DNA of 64,000 nucleotides from Pseudomonas azotoformans (GCF_001579805.1 NZ_CP014546.1:2108001-2172000); one strand, 5' to 3'. Shown: positions 43,561 through 53,084, counted from the first letter of the stretch. The notes: generated from the letters alone by a model not told the origin. Translations and numbers: made by a program.

Positions 43561-44457
43561 TCAGTCGGCATCCACCTGCTCCATCATCCACTTCACAAAA
43601 TCGCGCACCTTGGGCACCTCCGCCGAATGCTCGGGGTAGGCCAGGTAATAGGCATCCTGGCTCGGCATTGCATGCTGCCAGGGGATCACCAGCTTGCCGT
43701 CGGCCAGTTCCTCTTCCACCAGGAATCGCGGTAGCAGCGCCACACCACAGCCGACTTGGGCTGCACGAATGCACATATAAAAGGTGTCGAACCGCGGCCC
43801 ATGATAGCTGTGCTCGGTCTGGTAGCCCTGGCTGGCGAACCAGTCATGCCAGCCCTGGGGGCGTGAGGCGTTTTGCAGCAGCACCAGGTTGCTCAGTTGC
43901 GTGGGGTCGGTGAAGGGCTGCGCGGGCAAACTCTCGGGTGCGCACACCGGTACAAGCTCTTCGCTGAACAACTTCAGGCTCTCGGTGCCGGGGCGTGAGC
44001 CCTGACCGAAGTAGAACGCCATGTCGGCCTTGCCTTGCAGCAGCTCATCCGGTTCCTGTTCATTGCACAGGTCCAGGTGGATCTGCGGGTGACGCAGCCG
44101 CCAGCCCTTGAGGCGCGGCACCAGCCAGCGCGCGCCGAAGGTGTAGGGCGTGGAGACGCGCAGCACTTCGGTTTCGCCGCCGTAGGAGCGCAGGTAGTGG
44201 GTGGACATCTCCACCTGCGTGAGGATTTTTCTCACTTCCACTAGATACAAATCCCCGGCCGGAGTCATCTGCAAGCGCCGGCGCACGCGGCGGAACAGCA
44301 GGTGCTGCAGCAACTCTTCCAGCTGCGCCACCTGCTTGCTCACCGCGCTCTGCGTGAGGTTCAGTTCCTCGGCGGCGCGGGTGAAGCTCAGATGACGGGT
44401 GGAGGCTTCGAAGCACTGCAAGGCGGTGATCGAGGGCAAATGTCTTTTGTTCAGCAC
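43561..44457 (-). CDS. LysR-type regulator divergent from amaB
   Basis: 298 residues from a GTG (VLNKRHLPSITALQCFEA), with AGAGG eight bases upstream. The winged helix-turn-helix is clear (LSFTRAAEELNLTQSAVSKQ), followed by the substrate-binding domain (PYTFGARWLVPRL; LLPRFLVEEELADG). It is the GcvA/AmpR-like class. Divergent placement next to amaB, with about 150 bases between the starts, makes it the likely regulator of the pipecolate genes. The frame continues upstream only as antisense to amaB. Confidence 0.88.
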   Translation of the reverse strand: MLNKRHLPSITALQCFEASTRHLSFTRAAEELNLTQSAVSKQVAQLEELLQHLLFRRVRRRLQMTPAGDLYLVEVRKILTQVEMSTHYLRSYGGETEVLRVSTPYTFGARWLVPRLKGWRLRHPQIHLDLCNEQEPDELLQGKADMAFYFGQGSRPGTESLKLFSEELVPVCAPESLPAQPFTDPTQLSNLVLLQNASRPQGWHDWFASQGYQTEHSYHGPRFDTFYMCIRAAQVGCGVALLPRFLVEEELADGKLVIPWQHAMPSQDAYYLAYPEHSAEVPKVRDFVKWMMEQVDAD

Positions 44458-44611
44458 GGCGTGCCTCTTTTTATGCTTTGCATGAATAAACGGAATGATA
44501 TCTCGCCTAATCGTCGTTTGTTGGCAAGTCTTGGGCCAGCTACAAATAAGGCCTGGATCGCCGTGTCGCCAGCGGCGCAATTTTTCTGTTTGTAGATTGA
44601 AGGAGTGACCC

Positions 44612-46102
44612 ATGGTTGCCGCATTGCTTGATCGTCTCGGGGTAAACCCGGCGCTGTACCAGTCGGGCAAGCAGCCCGTGCATTCGCCGATCGATGGCAG
44701 CCGTATCGGCAGTGTGCACTGGGAAGGTGCCGCCGAGGTGGAGCAACAGGTCAGTCGCGCCGAGCATGCATTCGAAGCCTGGCGCAAAGTGCCGGCACCG
44801 CGCCGTGGCGAACTGGTGCGCCAGTTCGGTGACGTGTTGCGCGAATACAAGGCCGACCTGGGCGAGCTGGTGTCCTGGGAAGCCGGCAAGATCACCCAGG
44901 AAGGCCTGGGCGAAGTGCAGGAAATGATCGACATCTGCGACTTCGCCGTTGGCCTGTCGCGCCAGTTGTACGGCTTGACCATCGCCTCCGAACGCCCAGG
45001 CCACCACATGCGTGAAACCTGGCATCCGCTGGGCGTGGTTGGTGTGATCAGCGCGTTCAACTTCCCGGTCGCCGTGTGGGCGTGGAACACCACCCTGGCG
45101 CTGGTGTGCGGTAACGCCGTGATCTGGAAGCCCTCGGAAAAAACCCCGCTCACTGCGCTGGCCTGCCAGGCATTGTTCGAGCGCGTGCTGAAAAAATTCG
45201 ATGGCGCCCCGCAATACCTGAGCCAAGTGATCATCGGCGGCCGCGACGCCGGTGCTGCACTGGTGGACGACCCGCGCGTCGCGCTGATCAGCGCCACCGG
45301 CAGCACCCGCATGGGCCGTGAAGTGGCGCCGAAAGTCGCCGCCCGTTTTGCCCGCAGTATCCTGGAGCTGGGCGGCAACAACGCGATGATCCTCGGCCCA
45401 AGCGCCGACCTGGACATGGCCGTGCGCGCCATCCTGTTCAGCGCCGTCGGCACCGCTGGCCAGCGCTGCACCACTCTGCGCCGGCTGATCGCCCATGAGT
45501 CGGTGAAGGCAGAAATCGTCACCCGCCTCAAGGCCGCCTATTCCAAAGTACGCATCGGCCACCCGCTGGAAGGCAACCTGATCGGCCCGCTGATCGACAA
45601 GCACGGCTTCGACAACATGCAGGACGCCCTGGAACAAGCCTTGAGTGAAGGCGGCAAGGTGTTCGGCGGCAAGCGCCAACTGGAAGACACGTTTCCGAAT
45701 GCCTACTACGTCTCGCCGGCCATTGTGGAAATGCCCGAGCAAAGTGACGTGGTGTGCACCGAGACTTTCGCCCCGATCCTCTATGTAATCGGCTACAACG
45801 ACTTCAACGAAGCCCTGCGCCTGAACAACGCCGTGCCTCAAGGCCTGTCGTCGTGCATCTTCACCACCGACGTGCGTGAAGCCGAGCAGTTCATGTCGGC
45901 GGTGGGCAGCGACTGTGGCATTGCCAACGTCAACATCGGCCCGAGCGGCGCGGAAATCGGCGGAGCGTTTGGTGGCGAGAAAGAGACCGGCGGCGGGCGT
46001 GAGTCGGGTTCGGATGCGTGGCGCGGGTATATGCGTCGCCAGACCAATACCGTCAATTACTCGCTTGAGCTGCCATTGGCACAAGGCATTACATTCGATT
46101 GA
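44612..46102 (+). CDS. amaB: L-piperidine-6-carboxylate dehydrogenase AmaB
   Basis: 496 residues, ALDH7 family. It oxidises piperideine-6-carboxylate / aminoadipate semialdehyde to L-2-aminoadipate in lysine catabolism. Catalytic Cys in GTAGQRCTTLRR, Glu in LELGGNNAMI, and the NAD-binding FNFPVAVWAWN and GSTRMGREV are present. GAAGGAGTG precedes the ATG. amaA follows after a repeat-bearing gap, as in P. putida. Assignment to AmaB rests on ALDH7 features plus the amaA neighbour. Confidence 0.92.
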   Translation: MVAALLDRLGVNPALYQSGKQPVHSPIDGSRIGSVHWEGAAEVEQQVSRAEHAFEAWRKVPAPRRGELVRQFGDVLREYKADLGELVSWEAGKITQEGLGEVQEMIDICDFAVGLSRQLYGLTIASERPGHHMRETWHPLGVVGVISAFNFPVAVWAWNTTLALVCGNAVIWKPSEKTPLTALACQALFERVLKKFDGAPQYLSQVIIGGRDAGAALVDDPRVALISATGSTRMGREVAPKVAARFARSILELGGNNAMILGPSADLDMAVRAILFSAVGTAGQRCTTLRRLIAHESVKAEIVTRLKAAYSKVRIGHPLEGNLIGPLIDKHGFDNMQDALEQALSEGGKVFGGKRQLEDTFPNAYYVSPAIVEMPEQSDVVCTETFAPILYVIGYNDFNEALRLNNAVPQGLSSCIFTTDVREAEQFMSAVGSDCGIANVNIGPSGAEIGGAFGGEKETGGGRESGSDAWRGYMRRQTNTVNYSLELPLAQGITFD

Positions 46103-46110
46103 TTCCAGCC

Positions 46111-46183
46111 TCAAGTTGCAAGCTGCAAGCTCCAAGTTAGAAGCAGTCTGGCTTTTAGCTTGCCGCTTGTAGCTTGAAACTTG
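46111..46183. repeat. Inverted repeat with CAAGCTGCAAGC core (copy 1)
   Basis: Left arm CAAGTTGCAAGCTGCAAGC and a diverged right arm around GCTTGTAGCTTGAAACTTG. The same core pairs at 56767-56834. Not a REP of the other families here. Confidence 0.65.
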
Positions 46184-46204
46184 CCGCTGCTCCCAGGAGC
46201 AGAT

Positions 46205-47482
46205 ATGCAGACAAAATGTTTATGGGAACACCTCACCCCCAGCCGGCCCGACCGTGCGGCGCTCAAGGGCGAGGTCAAGGTGGATGTGTGCGTGATCGGC
46301 GCCGGGATCACCGGTTTGTCGGCGGCCGTTCATTTGCTGGAACAAGGTAAAAGCGTCGCCGTGCTGGAAGCTCATCGCACCGGCCATGGTGGTTCCGGGC
46401 GTAATGTGGGGCTGGTCAACGCCGGCATGTGGATCCCGCCGGACGAGATCGAAGCCGGTTTCGGCGAAGCAGTGGGCAGCCAGCTCAACCGTATGTTGGG
46501 TGCGGCGCCGTCCCTGGTGTTCAGCCTGATCGATAAATACAACATCGATTGCCAATTACGCCGTGAAGGCACCTTGCACATGGCGCACAACGCCCGTGGC
46601 GAGGCGGATTTGCGCAGTCGTGAAGCGCAATGGAAGCGCCGTGGCGCGCCAGTCGAGTTGCTTACCGGCCAGGCTTGTGAACAGGCCACGGGCACCAAAA
46701 AGATCGCCGCCGCCTTGTTGGACCGCCGTGCCGGCACCTTGAACCCGATGGCCTACACCAGTGGCTTGGCCAATGCTGCGGCGGGGCTGGGCGGGCAGTT
46801 GTTCGATCATTCGCCGGTCACTCAGCTTGAGCGCCAGGGTTCGCACTGGTCGGTGCAGACCGCACAAGGGTCAGTGCAGGCTGCACAGGTGGTGATCGCC
46901 TCCAACGCCTACACCGAAGGCGAGTGGACCGAGTTGCGGCGCAATTTCTTCCCCGGCTATTACTACCAGGTCGCGTCGGCCCCACTGACGGGCGACGCCG
47001 CCCAACAGATCCTGCCCGGTGGCCAGGGCTCATGGGATACGCGCCAGGTGCTGAGCAGCATCCGTCGCGACGCCGATGGCCGTTTGTTGCTCGGCAGCCT
47101 GGGCAACGGCAACCAGAAGCCCGCGTGGTTCCTCAAGGCGTGGGCCGATCGGGTGCAGCAGCACTACTTCCCGTACCTCAAATCGGTGCAGTGGGAGTTC
47201 ACCTGGACCGGCTGTATCGCCTTCACCCCAGACCACTTGATGCGTCTGTTCGAACCGGCGCCCGGCCTTGTGGCAGTCACGGGCTATAACGGTCGTGGCG
47301 TGACCACCGGCAGTGTGGTCGGCAAGGCATTTGCCGACTACTTGTGTCACCAGAATCCCCAGGCGCTGCCGATTCCCTTCGCGCCGATGCAGTCATTGGC
47401 CGGGGTGGGCTTGCGCAGCTGCCTGTATGAAGCCGGGTTCTCTCTGTATCACGCCGGCCAATGCCTGAGGATCGTGATCTGA
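46205..47482 (+). CDS. amaA: L-pipecolate oxidase AmaA (FAD-dependent)
   Basis: 425 residues, DAO/GlpO-like fold. The FAD-binding VIGAGITGLSAAVHLLEQGK lies near residue 27 and the C-terminal VTGYNGRGVTTGSVVGKAFAD is the usual second FAD segment. It oxidises L-pipecolate to piperideine-6-carboxylate, the substrate of AmaB. AGGAG five bases before the ATG fixes the start. FAD oxidoreductases of this fold take many amines, so the substrate is inferred from the amaB neighbour. Confidence 0.9.
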   Translation: MQTKCLWEHLTPSRPDRAALKGEVKVDVCVIGAGITGLSAAVHLLEQGKSVAVLEAHRTGHGGSGRNVGLVNAGMWIPPDEIEAGFGEAVGSQLNRMLGAAPSLVFSLIDKYNIDCQLRREGTLHMAHNARGEADLRSREAQWKRRGAPVELLTGQACEQATGTKKIAAALLDRRAGTLNPMAYTSGLANAAAGLGGQLFDHSPVTQLERQGSHWSVQTAQGSVQAAQVVIASNAYTEGEWTELRRNFFPGYYYQVASAPLTGDAAQQILPGGQGSWDTRQVLSSIRRDADGRLLLGSLGNGNQKPAWFLKAWADRVQQHYFPYLKSVQWEFTWTGCIAFTPDHLMRLFEPAPGLVAVTGYNGRGVTTGSVVGKAFADYLCHQNPQALPIPFAPMQSLAGVGLRSCLYEAGFSLYHAGQCLRIVI

Positions 47483-47771
47483 TCAGCGAAATACCGCTCA
47501 GAAGCCTGCATTTTCTTAGCAGGCTACTAATCTGTATTGGTGCAAGTCGTAGCAATCACGCACTGTAAATGTGCAGTTCCGTTACGCCGTTTGTTACAGC
47601 GCCAGGAACTGTTGTTTATAGGCTTGGTTGCAGGTACGACCTGCCACGGTTGTACTTTTTGGATCCATTGGTTGCACCTCTGGACGCTAGAGGGTTGCAC
47701 GTCCTGGCGAATGGAGCCGAAACACCTGCAATAACAATGACACCGTGTCTTTTTGAAGAATAAAAACGTAA
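47483..47771. other. Intergenic region upstream of the bra operon
   Basis: Contains a hairpin AGCCTGC / GCAGGCT (about 47501-47523) that may end the ama transcript, and three copies of GGTTGCA at 47626, 47670 and 47693, the last two flanking a CCTCT / AGAGG inverted repeat (about 47677-47694). This placement, 75-160 bases before the sigma-54 promoter, is where an enhancer-binding activator would sit. No gene. Confidence 0.6.
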
Positions 47772-47787
47772 TGGCACGCGCCTTGCT
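47772..47787 (+). promoter_or_regulatory. Sigma-54 promoter of braC
   Basis: TGGCACG, four bases, TTGCT: a full match to the RpoN -24/-12 consensus (TGGCACG-N4-TTGCW), 70 bases before the braC ATG and in the right orientation. Confidence 0.88.
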
Positions 47788-47856
47788 CTGGGCTTTCAGT
47801 GAAAGGTTTGAATGCAAGTTGTCGTGCCAAAAATCAAAAATATCGGAGCACCACTC

Positions 47857-48993
47857 ATGTCCCAGACGTTTTACAAGAAAGGTTTTCTGGCCCTCGCCGT
47901 TGCAGCGGCGCTGGGTGTTTCTACGTTTGTTCAAGCTGATGTGAAGATCGGCGTCGCGGGGCCCATGACGGGCGCCAACGCCGCTTTCGGTGAGCAGTAC
48001 ATGAAGGGTGCCCAGGCGGCAGCCGATGTGATCAACAAGGCCGGCGGCATCAACGGCGAGAAAATCGTGCTGGTAGCCGGCGATGATGCGTGTGAACCCA
48101 AACAAGCCGTGGCCGTGGCCAACCGCCTGGCCGACCAGGACAAAGTGATCGGCGTGGTCGGGCACTTCTGCTCCTCCAACACCATCCCGGCCTCCGAGGT
48201 GTATGACGAAGCCGGCATCATCGCCATCACCCCAGGCTCCACCAACCCACAAGTGACCGAACGCGGCCTGGGCGCCATGTTCCGCATGTGCGGGCGTGAC
48301 GACCAGCAAGGCATCGTTGCCGGCGACTACATCGTCGACGTGCTCAAGGGCAAGAAAGTCGCGGTCATCAACGACAAGGACACCTACGGCAAAGGCCTGG
48401 CCGACGCCACCGCTGCCCAGTTGACCAAGCGCGGCGTCAAGCCGGTGCTGGAAGAAGGCCTGACCCGTGGCGAGAAAGACTTCAGCGCCCTGGTCACCAA
48501 GATTCGCTCCACCGGTGCTGACGTCGTGTACTTCGGCGGCCTGCACCCGGAAGCCGGTCCACTGGTTCGCCAGATCCGTGAAGCTGGCTTGAAAGACGTC
48601 AAGTTCATGTCCGATGACGGCGTGGTCACCGACGAACTGGTTGCCACGGCTGGCGGCGCGCAATACGTCGACGGCGTGTACATGACCTTCGGCGCCGACC
48701 CGCGCCTGCTGCCAGACAGCAAGGCCGTGGTGGAAGAGTTCCGTAAAAACGGCACCGAGCCGGAAGGCTACACCCTGTACGCCTACGCGTCGGTCCAGGC
48801 CTTGGCCGCTGGCTTCAACGGCGCCAAGTCCAACAAAGGCGAAGACGCCGCCAAATGGCTCAAGGCTCACCCGGTGAAAACCGTCATGGGCGAAAAAGCC
48901 TGGGATTCGAAGGGTGACCTGAAGATCTCCGACTACGTGGTTTACCAGTGGGATAAAGACGGCAAATACCACCAGCTGGAAAAACAGAAGTAA
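47857..48993 (+). CDS. braC: Branched-chain amino acid-binding periplasmic protein BraC
   Basis: 378 residues with a signal peptide (KKGFLALAVAAALGVSTFVQA). Leu/Ile/Val-binding family: DVKIGVAGPMTGANAAFGEQ, VAVANRLADQDKVIGVVGH and the DKDTYGKGLADATAAQL hinge region match. The start MSQTFYKK was preferred over an in-frame ATG 15 codons upstream because it gives the signal peptide directly. Receptor of the braCDEFG importer; its mRNA starts from a sigma-54 promoter. A REPIN separates it from braD. Confidence 0.95.
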   Translation: MSQTFYKKGFLALAVAAALGVSTFVQADVKIGVAGPMTGANAAFGEQYMKGAQAAADVINKAGGINGEKIVLVAGDDACEPKQAVAVANRLADQDKVIGVVGHFCSSNTIPASEVYDEAGIIAITPGSTNPQVTERGLGAMFRMCGRDDQQGIVAGDYIVDVLKGKKVAVINDKDTYGKGLADATAAQLTKRGVKPVLEEGLTRGEKDFSALVTKIRSTGADVVYFGGLHPEAGPLVRQIREAGLKDVKFMSDDGVVTDELVATAGGAQYVDGVYMTFGADPRLLPDSKAVVEEFRKNGTEPEGYTLYAYASVQALAAGFNGAKSNKGEDAAKWLKAHPVKTVMGEKAWDSKGDLKISDYVVYQWDKDGKYHQLEKQK

Positions 48994-49029
48994 GCACCAC
49001 GCCTGATCTTCTGTAGGCGCGGGCTTGCT

Positions 49030-49159
49030 GTGGCGAGGGAGCTTGCTCCCGCTGGAGTGCGTAGCACTCCCAAACCGTTCACCGAGCTACATCTGATGTA
49101 CCTCGATCGCCCAGTTTGGGGCTGCTTCGCAGCCCAGCGGGAGCAAGCTCCCTCGCCAC
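49030..49159. repeat. REPIN-type palindromic repeat (family A, copy 2)
   Basis: The same GTGGCGAGGGAGCTTGCTCC doublet as at 981-1074, with a longer spacer. It lies within the bra operon between braC and braD, where it may lower downstream expression relative to the binding protein by stabilising the braC mRNA. Confidence 0.85.
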
Positions 49160-49252
49160 ATTAGCGCGCTCCGACAGGAGTAAACCTCTGTTTTCCTCCA
49201 GAAGCGCCGCACACCCACCGGTGTGCAGGTGCTCACCGCGTGAGATTGCGTT

Positions 49253-50167
49253 ATGGATGGTATTTTCCTGCAGCAACTGGTCAACGGCCTGACCCTCGGG
49301 TCGGTCTATGGCCTGATCGCCATCGGCTACACAATGGTCTATGGCATCATTGGCATGATCAACTTCGCCCACGGCGAGGTTTATATGATTTCCGCTTACC
49401 TCGCGGCGATCAGTCTGGCACTGCTGGCTTACTTCGGCATCGAATCCTTCCCGCTGCTCATTCTCGGCACCTTGATCTTCACCGTTGTCGTCACTGGCGT
49501 ATACGGCTGGGTCATCGAGCGTGTCGCCTACAAACCGCTGCGCAACTCTACCCGACTGGCACCGCTGATCAGCGCCATCGGTATCTCGCTGATCCTGCAG
49601 AACTACGCGCAGATCGCCCAGGGCGCCAAGCAACAAGGCATTCCCACCCTGCTGGCCGGGGCCTGGCGTGTCGATATCGGCACAGGCTTCGTTCAGTTGA
49701 CGTACACCAAGGTGTTCATCCTCGTGGCGGCGTTTGCCGGCATGGCGTTGCTCACTTACATCATCAAATACACCAAGCTCGGCCGCATGTGCCGCGCCAC
49801 TCAACAAGACCGCAAGATGGCGTCGATCCTCGGCATCAACACCGACCGGGTGATCTCCTATGTGTTCGTCATCGGCGCCGCCATGGCGGCATTGGCCGGC
49901 GTGTTGATCACCCTCAACTACGGCACCTTCGACTTCTATGCCGGCTTCATCATCGGCATCAAGGCGTTTACCGCAGCGGTACTCGGCGGCATCGGCTCCC
50001 TGCCTGGGGCGATGTTGGGCGGGATCATCCTCGGTATCTCCGAGTCGTTGTTCTCGGGGTTGATCAACTCTGACTACAAAGACGTGTTCAGTTTCTCCCT
50101 GCTGGTGGTGATTCTGATTTTCCGTCCCCAGGGCCTGCTTGGTCGCCCACTTGTGGCGAAGGTGTAA
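49253..50167 (+). CDS. braD: Branched-chain amino acid ABC permease BraD (LivH)
   Basis: 304 residues, all hydrophobic helices. LivH signature QQLVNGLTLGSVYGLIAIGY at the N terminus and NYGTFDFYAGFIIGIKAFTA with AVLGGIGSLPGAMLGG later. Ribosome-binding site is weak (GTGAG). Inner-membrane channel half; operon with braE, braF, braG. Confidence 0.95.
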   Translation: MDGIFLQQLVNGLTLGSVYGLIAIGYTMVYGIIGMINFAHGEVYMISAYLAAISLALLAYFGIESFPLLILGTLIFTVVVTGVYGWVIERVAYKPLRNSTRLAPLISAIGISLILQNYAQIAQGAKQQGIPTLLAGAWRVDIGTGFVQLTYTKVFILVAAFAGMALLTYIIKYTKLGRMCRATQQDRKMASILGINTDRVISYVFVIGAAMAALAGVLITLNYGTFDFYAGFIIGIKAFTAAVLGGIGSLPGAMLGGIILGISESLFSGLINSDYKDVFSFSLLVVILIFRPQGLLGRPLVAKV

Positions 50168-50169
50168 AC

Positions 50170-51447
50170 ATGTCTGCTGCCAAACCCATCGATATCAAGA
50201 AAAGTGTAGTCGATACAGTCCTCGCCGGGCTGATTTCACTGGTCGTGTTCGGTCCGATCGTCGGCGTGGTCCTCGACGGCTACAGCTTCAACCTGGAACC
50301 GGCCCGCGTGGCCCTGTTGGTGGCCATCGTGATGGTCGGCCGCTTTGCCATGAGCCTGTTCCTGCAAACGCCCAAGGGCCTGAAGATCCTGCAGGGCTTC
50401 GAGAGCACCGGCTCTGGCGTGCACGTGCTGGCGCCGGACTACAAGTCGCGGTTGCGCTGGATCATCCCGGCATTGATCGTGATCGCCATCGTGTTCCCGA
50501 TCTTCACCAACAAGTACCTGCTCACCGTGGTGATCCTCGGCCTGATCTATGTGTTGCTCGGCCTGGGCCTCAACATCGTGGTCGGCCTGGCAGGTCTGCT
50601 CGACCTGGGTTACGTGGCGTTCTACGCCATCGGCGCCTACGGCCTGGCACTGGGTTATCAATACCTGGGCCTGGGTTTCTGGACGGTGCTGCCGCTGGCG
50701 GCCATCGCCGCAGCGTTGGCGGGGTGCATACTCGGGTTCCCGGTGCTGCGAATGCACGGTGACTATTTGGCCATCGTGACCCTGGGCTTTGGTGAAATCA
50801 TCCGCCTGGTGCTCAACAACTGGCTGTCGTTTACCGGTGGGCCCAACGGCATGCCGGTGCCATCGCCGACCTTCCTCGGCCTGGAGTTCGGCAAGCGCGC
50901 GAAGGATGGCGGGGTGCCCTTCCATGAGTTCTTCGGCATCGACTACAACCCCAACATCAAATTCCTGTTCATCTACATCGTGCTGTTCCTGGTGGTGCTG
51001 GCCGTGCTGTACATCAAGCATCGCCTGACCCGCATGCCGGTCGGCCGCGCCTGGGAGGCCTTGCGCGAAGATGAGATCGCCTGCCGTTCCATGGGGCTGA
51101 ACCATGTGTTGGTCAAACTTTCGGCGTTCACCATCGGTGCATCGACGGCGGGTTTGGCTGGGGTGTTCTTTGCCAGCTACCAAGGCTTCGTCAATCCGTC
51201 GTCGTTCACCTTCTTCGAGTCGGCGCTGATCCTGGCCATCGTGGTCCTGGGTGGTATGGGCTCGACGGTGGGCGTGGTGATTGCGGCGTTTGTTCTGACC
51301 GTCGCGCCTGAACTGCTGCGCAGCTTCTCTGAATACCGCGTACTGCTGTTCGGCGTGTTGATGGTGGTGATGATGATCTGGCGACCACGCGGGTTGATCC
51401 GCATCAGCCGGACCGGTGTGACCCCACGTAAAGGAGTGGCGCCATGA
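50170..51447 (+). CDS. braE: Branched-chain amino acid ABC permease BraE (LivM)
   Basis: 425 residues. LivM type, with an extended N-terminal region before the conserved core GLGLNIVVGLAGLLDLGYVA, GDYLAIVTLGFGEIIRLVLN and EDEIACRSMGLN (the EAA-like loop that contacts the ATPases). It follows braD by two bases and overlaps braF by four. Confidence 0.95.
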   Translation: MSAAKPIDIKKSVVDTVLAGLISLVVFGPIVGVVLDGYSFNLEPARVALLVAIVMVGRFAMSLFLQTPKGLKILQGFESTGSGVHVLAPDYKSRLRWIIPALIVIAIVFPIFTNKYLLTVVILGLIYVLLGLGLNIVVGLAGLLDLGYVAFYAIGAYGLALGYQYLGLGFWTVLPLAAIAAALAGCILGFPVLRMHGDYLAIVTLGFGEIIRLVLNNWLSFTGGPNGMPVPSPTFLGLEFGKRAKDGGVPFHEFFGIDYNPNIKFLFIYIVLFLVVLAVLYIKHRLTRMPVGRAWEALREDEIACRSMGLNHVLVKLSAFTIGASTAGLAGVFFASYQGFVNPSSFTFFESALILAIVVLGGMGSTVGVVIAAFVLTVAPELLRSFSEYRVLLFGVLMVVMMIWRPRGLIRISRTGVTPRKGVAP

Positions 51448-52319
51448 GCAAGGAAGTCGTCCTCTCCGTTGAGCACTTGATGATGCACTTCGGCGGCATC
51501 AAGGCCCTGAGCGATGTGAGCCTCAAGGTCGAACGCAACTCGATCTTCGCCTTGATCGGCCCCAACGGCGCCGGCAAGACCACGGTGTTCAACTGCCTCA
51601 CCGGCTTCTACAAAGCCAGCGGCGGCAAGATCCAACTCAACCTTCGCGGCAAGCAGACCGACGTGATCCAGTTGCTCGGCGAGCGCTTCCAGCCCACCGA
51701 CTTTGTGTCGCCCAAAAGCTTCCTCAGCCGGGTGTACTACAAGATGTTCGGCGGTACCCACCTGGTGAACCGCGCCGGCCTGGCGCGGACGTTCCAGAAC
51801 ATTCGCCTGTTCAAGGAAATGTCGGTGGTGGAAAACCTGCTGGTGGCCCAGCACATGTGGGTCAACCGCAACATGCTCGCGGGCATCCTCAACACCAAGG
51901 GCTACCGCAAGGCCGAAAGCGACGCGTTGGACCACGCGTTCTACTGGCTCGAAGTGGTGGACCTGGTCGACTGCGCCAACCGCCTGGCCGGCGAACTCTC
52001 CTACGGCCAGCAGCGCCGCCTGGAGATCGCCCGTGCCATGTGCACGCGGCCGCAGATTATCTGCCTGGATGAACCGGCTGCGGGCCTCAACCCCCAGGAA
52101 ACCGAAGCCCTCAGCGCGATGATTCGCCTGCTGCGCGACGAACACGACCTGACGGTGGTGCTGATCGAACACGACATGGGCATGGTGATGAGTATTTCCG
52201 ACCACATCGTGGTGCTGGACCACGGCAACGTGATCGCCGAGGGCGGGCCGGACGCGATCCGTAACGACCCGAAAGTGATTGCCGCCTACCTGGGCGCTGA
52301 CGAAGAGGAGCTTGTATGA
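51444..52319 (+). CDS. braF: Branched-chain amino acid ABC ATPase BraF (LivG)
   Basis: 291 residues. Walker A GPNGAGKTTVFNCLTG, signature LSYGQQRRLEIARAM, Walker B IICLDEPAAGLNP and the H-loop VLIEHDM. A long insert after Walker A (about residues 60-105) is typical of LivG. Overlaps both neighbours by four bases. Confidence 0.96.
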   Translation: MSKEVVLSVEHLMMHFGGIKALSDVSLKVERNSIFALIGPNGAGKTTVFNCLTGFYKASGGKIQLNLRGKQTDVIQLLGERFQPTDFVSPKSFLSRVYYKMFGGTHLVNRAGLARTFQNIRLFKEMSVVENLLVAQHMWVNRNMLAGILNTKGYRKAESDALDHAFYWLEVVDLVDCANRLAGELSYGQQRRLEIARAMCTRPQIICLDEPAAGLNPQETEALSAMIRLLRDEHDLTVVLIEHDMGMVMSISDHIVVLDHGNVIAEGGPDAIRNDPKVIAAYLGADEEELV

Positions 52320-53032
52320 ACGGGCCTATCCTCGAAATGAAGGACCTGGACGTGTATTACGGCCCGATCCAGGCCCTGAAAAAAGTCTCGCTGCACATCA
52401 ATGAAGGCGAAACTGTCAGCCTGATTGGCTCCAACGGCGCGGGCAAATCCACGCTGCTGATGTCGATTTTCGGCCAGCCACGGGCCGAATCGGGGCAGAT
52501 TCTCTACAACGGCGTCGACATCACCCATAAGTCGTCGCACTACATCGCGTCCAACGGTATTGCGCAGTCGCCGGAAGGGCGGCGGGTGTTCCCCGACATG
52601 ACCGTCGAGGAAAACCTGCTGATGGGCACCATCCCCATTGGCGACAAGTTTGCTCAGGAAGACATGCAGCGCATGTTTGAGCTGTTCCCACGGCTCAAGG
52701 AGCGACGTACCCAGCGTGCCATGACCATGTCCGGCGGCGAGCAGCAAATGCTCGCCATCGCCCGCGCGCTGATGAGTCGGCCCAAGCTGTTGCTGCTGGA
52801 TGAACCGAGCCTGGGCCTGGCGCCGATTGTGGTGAAGCAGATCTTCTCGACGTTGCGCGAGCTGGCCTCCACCGGGATGACAATCTTTCTGGTGGAACAG
52901 AACGCCAACCATGCGCTGCGCTTGTCGGATCGGGCGTATGTGATGGTCAACGGCGAGATTCGCCTGACGGGCACCGGTAAGGAATTGCTGGTGAATGAGG
53001 AAGTGCGCAACGCCTACCTCGGCGGTCATTAA
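52316..53032 (+). CDS. braG: Branched-chain amino acid ABC ATPase BraG (LivF)
   Basis: 238 residues. Walker A GSNGAGKSTLLMSIFG, signature MSGGEQQMLAIARALM, Walker B LLLDEPSLGLAP. Second ATPase of the heterodimer with BraF. Last gene of the operon; a hairpin follows after 24 bases. Confidence 0.96.
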   Translation: MNGPILEMKDLDVYYGPIQALKKVSLHINEGETVSLIGSNGAGKSTLLMSIFGQPRAESGQILYNGVDITHKSSHYIASNGIAQSPEGRRVFPDMTVEENLLMGTIPIGDKFAQEDMQRMFELFPRLKERRTQRAMTMSGGEQQMLAIARALMSRPKLLLLDEPSLGLAPIVVKQIFSTLRELASTGMTIFLVEQNANHALRLSDRAYVMVNGEIRLTGTGKELLVNEEVRNAYLGGH

Positions 53033-53056
53033 CGAATAGATATTCTTGGTATGACC

Positions 53057-53078
53057 TGTGGGAGCTTCGGCTCCCACA
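53057..53078 (+). terminator. Hairpin after braG
   Basis: Perfect stem TGTGGGAGC / GCTCCCACA around TTCG. Followed by TTCATG rather than a T run; probably the operon end. Confidence 0.75.
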
Positions 53079-53084
53079 TTCATG

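Noticed and set aside
43561..45531. A 656-codon version of the LysR gene
   Set aside because: The upstream half is antisense to amaB; the GTG at 44457 with AGAGG gives the conserved LysR N terminus.
47537..47944. Short open frames upstream of and overlapping the start of braC
   Set aside because: They cover the RpoN promoter and its upstream sites and have no ribosome-binding site or recognisable product.
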